Source: Thermanaeromonas toyohensis ToBE (GTDB lineage: Bacteria > Bacillota > DSM-521 > Neomoorellales > Neomoorellaceae). From it: DNA of 64,000 nucleotides. The DNA lies in NCBI RefSeq assembly GCF_900176005.1, contig NZ_LT838272.1, positions 613,587 through 677,586 on the forward strand, in the 5' to 3' direction. Each line of letters opens with the position of its first letter. Position 1 is the first letter of the stretch. The notes below the pieces were generated by a model. That model searched no databases. It was not told the DNA's origin and was given only the letters and a program-made list of their open reading frames with translations. The position numbers and the translations under genes are program-made. This document shows positions 61,368 to 64,000 of this stretch, piece by piece.

Positions 61368-61410
61368 AAGCGCCCTTTTCACCCCTTACCCCTTAAGGAT
61401 GTGCTTAAAA

Positions 61411-61821
61411 ATGAAAAAACAAATATTCCATCGCCCGGAACGCTGTCTTTTTTGCTTGAGCTGTGAGCTGGCTTGTGCTGCTACCCAGAAAAAGGCCAGG
61501 CGGGAAGAACTCCCCGCCTGGCCACGACTTAAAGCGGGGCACCTTTGTAGCCATTGTCAGGATGCACCCTGTGTGCGCGGCTGTACCAGTGGAGCCATGC
61601 ATTTTGATGAGAGGGGATATGTAATCTCCGACTCCGAAAAGTGCGTTGGCTGCTGGATGTGCATAGCTTTATGCCCGCAAGGAGCAGTAATACCCCGGCC
61701 GGATGGCGAACGCAAAGTTTGGAAATGTGACGGCTGCCAAGACCGGGGTACTATACCTGCTTGCACTGCTGCCTGTCCGACGGGCGCCCTGGTATGGTCC
61801 GAAAGTCCGTGGGAAATTTAA
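61411..61821 (+). CDS. CooF-like 4Fe-4S polyferredoxin
   Basis: This 136-residue protein has four cysteine clusters: CLFCLSCELAC, CSHCQDAPCVRGC, CVGCWMCIALCP and CDGCQDRG...CTAACPTGAL, the arrangement of CooF/HycB/DmsB-type electron carriers. I chose the ATG at 61411 with AAGGAT ten bases upstream. A longer frame starting at 61318 would run back into the symporter gene. It precedes the CooS-like gene by 18 bases, so it probably carries electrons for it. Confidence 0.92.
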   Translation: MKKQIFHRPERCLFCLSCELACAATQKKARREELPAWPRLKAGHLCSHCQDAPCVRGCTSGAMHFDERGYVISDSEKCVGCWMCIALCPQGAVIPRPDGERKVWKCDGCQDRGTIPACTAACPTGALVWSESPWEI

Positions 61822-61839
61822 AGCAAGGGGAAGATAGGC

Positions 61840-63213
61840 GTGAAGAAAGATATTTTGCTGGCCGAACCCTGCTACCAACTGGAAGAGAAACGATGCGGTT
61901 TTGGCCGCCTGGGGTTATGTTGCATCGCCTGTCCTGCTGGCCCCTGCCGGATAGATCCTTTTGGCTATGGAGCAAACTTAACGGGATGTGGACTGGGAAA
62001 AGAAGCTTTACAGGCTAAAGCCCTCCTGGCTAAGATCTTGGCCGGGGCAAGCTTAAGTCTACAAGAGCGAGCAGGCCTTGAGGAAGAAACGCAAGCTCTT
62101 ACCTGGCCAGCGGACAGGATAAAAGTATGGGAGAAGCTTAAATTAGTCTCTAGTGACCCCTTTTACGAATTGAGTGAGGCCGCGCGGGTAGCTCTTAATC
62201 CGGCCGGCTGGCAGGCTTTTGAGTTAGAGATGCAAGCTATGAGGCTTACCTTGGCTGTTATAAGCGGTGGGATTCCTATACCCCAGGACAATTGGGGCTT
62301 ACGGGAAGCTGGTCTAGGTGCGTTATACCCTTCAGGCCCTTGTGTAGTGATAGATGCTAGCAACCTTAAGCTAGCCCGGGAAATGGATATAGCGGCTAGA
62401 AAAGAAAAAGTTAAGTTAGTAGCCGGCGGGAGGGGAGCCGATTATCTTTCCTGGTGGCTTGGGCTTCCCCTTTTAGGCGGAAAAGAAGAATTACGGCAAG
62501 CCATAAAAATGGGGCTGGTAGATGTAGTGGTGACCGAAGATGCCCTGCTTTTAGGTCGGCCTTTTAAGTTTTTAGGAAGCCCAGTAGTTTTCCTAAATGC
62601 CCAACAAGAGAGGGAAGCGGCCAAAATCATAGCTAGCGCTAAAAATGCTTTTAGCCGCCGGGAACCTTACGAAAGTCCAGAAAAAGGAGAAACCTGGCGC
62701 TTCCATAGCGGTTGGCGAGAGGGCTGGGGAGAGGCCCTGCTAAAAATAATAAGCCGCCGCAAGTTCAAGGGAGTGGCCTTCCTCCTGGCTTGCTCTGGTG
62801 AAGGAGCAGAGGACCTTGCGCGCCGGCTTAGGGAAGAAAACTACTTGGTGCTTGCCGCAGGATGTGGGATAGCTAGGCTAATAAAGGCAGGACTAATGAG
62901 TGAGATAAGTATGGAGGAGGCGGCTGGGCTCCTGGACGTAGGGCAAGCCGTGCCACCGCTTTGGCACCTAGGCGGCTGCCAGGCTATATCTAATGGTTTA
63001 AACCTTTTGGCGGCCCTGTCTATGCCTATCCTGGTAGCTTTGAACGGTCTGGGCTGCAATCGTGCTTATGTAAGCCTCGCCTTAAGCGTAGCTTATGGGG
63101 CCAGGATACTAGCTCCGGGCAAGAGCCCCTTTAGCGAGAAAACCCTAAAACTTTTTGATGCCGCCTGGGAAGGCCTAGAAGCGACGGAGGTGGACCTTCC
63201 TTGCGGTATGTAA
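61840..63213 (+). CDS. Short CooS-like protein (mini-CODH) without evident C-cluster ligands
   Basis: This 457-residue protein opens with the CODH signature CGFGRLGLCCIACPAGPCRIDPFG. Cys19 and Cys27 match the D-cluster ligands by spacing. Cys28, Cys31, Cys36 and Cys50 match the B-cluster ligands exactly (gaps 3, 5, 14). The C-terminal half keeps a few cysteines (Cys318, GC342, HLGGC380) near CODH positions. At the places where the NiFe C-cluster histidine and two cysteines of CooS should fall (GGIPIPQ, VAGGRGAD, VDVVVTED) I see none. Usual CooS has about 630 residues. CO oxidation is therefore doubtful; it may be a redox or sensing protein. Confidence 0.85.
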   Translation: MKKDILLAEPCYQLEEKRCGFGRLGLCCIACPAGPCRIDPFGYGANLTGCGLGKEALQAKALLAKILAGASLSLQERAGLEEETQALTWPADRIKVWEKLKLVSSDPFYELSEAARVALNPAGWQAFELEMQAMRLTLAVISGGIPIPQDNWGLREAGLGALYPSGPCVVIDASNLKLAREMDIAARKEKVKLVAGGRGADYLSWWLGLPLLGGKEELRQAIKMGLVDVVVTEDALLLGRPFKFLGSPVVFLNAQQEREAAKIIASAKNAFSRREPYESPEKGETWRFHSGWREGWGEALLKIISRRKFKGVAFLLACSGEGAEDLARRLREENYLVLAAGCGIARLIKAGLMSEISMEEAAGLLDVGQAVPPLWHLGGCQAISNGLNLLAALSMPILVALNGLGCNRAYVSLALSVAYGARILAPGKSPFSEKTLKLFDAAWEGLEATEVDLPCGM

Positions 63214-64000
63214 TTATTGGCAACAGCGCAGCAGGCACTTTTGCCGCCGAAGCGTTGCGAGCTTTAGATCCGGAAGCCAAGATAACTATGATCTCCCGGG
63301 AGGAGGGGCCGCCTTACTCCCGTTGTCTTTTACCCTATTACCTGGAAGGAGCCATAAGTGAAGAGGGGCTATACATACGGCCGCCGGGCTTTTATGAGGT
63401 CCTAGGGATCGAGGCTTATTTAGGGCGGGAGGCTGTACAAATCCACCCGGGGCTTAAGAAGGTTTTCCTGGATGACGGCCGGGAGATAATCTACGATCGT
63501 CTCCTGTTAGCCACTGGAGCTGAACCCCGCCTTCCTCCTATTCCTGGCCGGGAGCTTTTTGGGGTATTCACCTTCCGGCATCTGGAAGATGCCCGTAAAC
63601 TTCGCCAGCAAGCCCTAAAGTCGCGCCGGGCAGTGGTAGTAGGCGGCGGGCTGGTAGGGGTGGAGGTGGCTGCCGCTTTAAGGGGTTTAGGTCTAGAAGT
63701 AACCCTGGTGGAATTTCTCCCCCACCTCTTGCCCCAGGCTTTAGATGAAAGGGGGAGCAGTCTAGTCCAGAAGGCCTTGGCAAGCCACGGGATTGAAGTG
63801 ATACTCGAGCGCCAGGTGGCGGCTATTTTAGGGGAGGACGAGGTAAAAGCTGCCCTTTTAAACGACGGCCGCCTTATCCCGTGCGATCTGGTTGTAGTGG
63901 CTGTGGGGGTCAGGGCGGCAATAGATCTGCTTTCTCCCTGGGGAGCGGAAGTAAATTTAGGCTTGGTAGTAAACGACTTCCTTCAGACCAGCCTCCCCGG
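63201..64000 (+). CDS. FAD/NAD(P)-dependent pyridine nucleotide-disulfide-type oxidoreductase (runs off window end)
   Basis: The reading frame from TTG at 63201 (GGAGGTGG seven bases upstream) overlaps the CooS-like gene by 13 bases and stays open to the end, giving 266 residues. It shows the FAD loop VIIGNSAAGTFAAEAL, the RLLLATGAEPRLPPIPG segment, the NAD loop VVVGGGLVGVEVAAAL and CDLVVVAVGVR. It is the NADH oxidoreductase (FNOR) type often seen with cooF and cooS, linking ferredoxin electrons to NAD(P). The C-terminus is outside the window. Confidence 0.9.
   Translation, partial: MRYVIIGNSAAGTFAAEALRALDPEAKITMISREEGPPYSRCLLPYYLEGAISEEGLYIRPPGFYEVLGIEAYLGREAVQIHPGLKKVFLDDGREIIYDRLLLATGAEPRLPPIPGRELFGVFTFRHLEDARKLRQQALKSRRAVVVGGGLVGVEVAAALRGLGLEVTLVEFLPHLLPQALDERGSSLVQKALASHGIEVILERQVAAILGEDEVKAALLNDGRLIPCDLVVVAVGVRAAIDLLSPWGAEVNLGLVVNDFLQTSLP

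Noticed and set aside
61318..61410. Longer N-terminus of the ferredoxin gene
   Set aside because: It overlaps the end of the symporter gene and lacks family similarity before residue 31.
1..64000. CRISPR arrays, tRNA and rRNA genes
   Set aside because: No regularly spaced repeats, no cloverleaf-like segments and no rRNA-like conserved stretches were seen.

Overview
The window looks like chromosomal DNA of an anaerobic, spore-forming Clostridia/Firmicutes bacterium of the Moorella/Thermanaeromonas type. This is inferred from gene content, not from a search. The indicators are GerA-type germination genes, strong AGGAGG ribosome sites with many TTG/GTG starts, tungsten-type aldehyde ferredoxin oxidoreductases, a three-component corrinoid O-demethylase-like operon, a CooS-related protein, a methyltetrahydrofolate methyltransferase, and c-di-AMP and SAM-I riboswitches.

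Layout. (1) 1-4827, minus strand: two aldehyde ferredoxin oxidoreductases, an iron alcohol dehydrogenase and a MoaD-like protein, preceded by a BMP-family lipoprotein gene. (2) 5115-15284, plus: a GntR regulator, two Fe-S-flavoprotein-like reductases, a second BMP lipoprotein with its complete ABC transporter, then a DhnA/LsrF-type aldolase, a zinc dehydrogenase and an FGGY kinase. This reads as uptake and catabolism of a sugar, polyol or nucleoside-derived compound. (3) 15523-15976, minus: hicB with a truncated hicA remnant. (4) 16327-28354, plus: a LacI regulator, thiolase, CoA-transferase, SDR and split aconitase-X dehydratase, followed by a complete branched-chain-amino-acid-type (Liv) ABC transporter. 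Two ACCGGT-centred dyads are candidate LacI operators. (5) 28355-30201: decayed IS256-like transposase and a third flavodoxin-fold reductase. (6) 30242-34689: spore germination genes in a split, divergent arrangement. (7) 34908-39300: a glycosyltransferase-PIG-L deacetylase fusion, a GCS2-like ligase, a phosphatidylserine-decarboxylase-like protein and a DedA protein, probably an envelope or lipid modification set. (8) 39317-44122: macro-domain protein, a c-di-AMP riboswitch controlling a probable glutamate 2,3-aminomutase, OsmC, Lgt and an amidohydrolase. (9) 44258-48785: promoter, SAM-I riboswitch and terminator, then a group II intron sitting exactly between that terminator and two transsulfuration genes. 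(10) 48819-52948: pstS-C-A-B phosphate transport and a small zinc-ribbon protein. (11) 53059-57986: a CBS-PAS-AAA+ sigma-54 activator, three upstream dyads, a textbook -24/-12 promoter, and an MtvB-MtvC-MtvA-like methyl transfer operon. (12) 58031-59589: an IS110-family element. (13) 59730-64000: a sodium:solute symporter, a CooF-like ferredoxin, a short CooS-like protein and a FAD/NAD oxidoreductase running off the end.

The strongest new-looking signals are the c-di-AMP switch on a mutase whose substrate-pocket residues indicate glutamate rather than lysine (beta-glutamate osmolyte), the sigma-54/dyad control of the methyltransferase operon, the mini-CooS that keeps B/D-cluster cysteines but seems to lack C-cluster ligands, the GT2-TM-PIG-L fusion cluster, and the intron placed between an S-box leader and its genes. 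No tRNA, rRNA or CRISPR array was seen.
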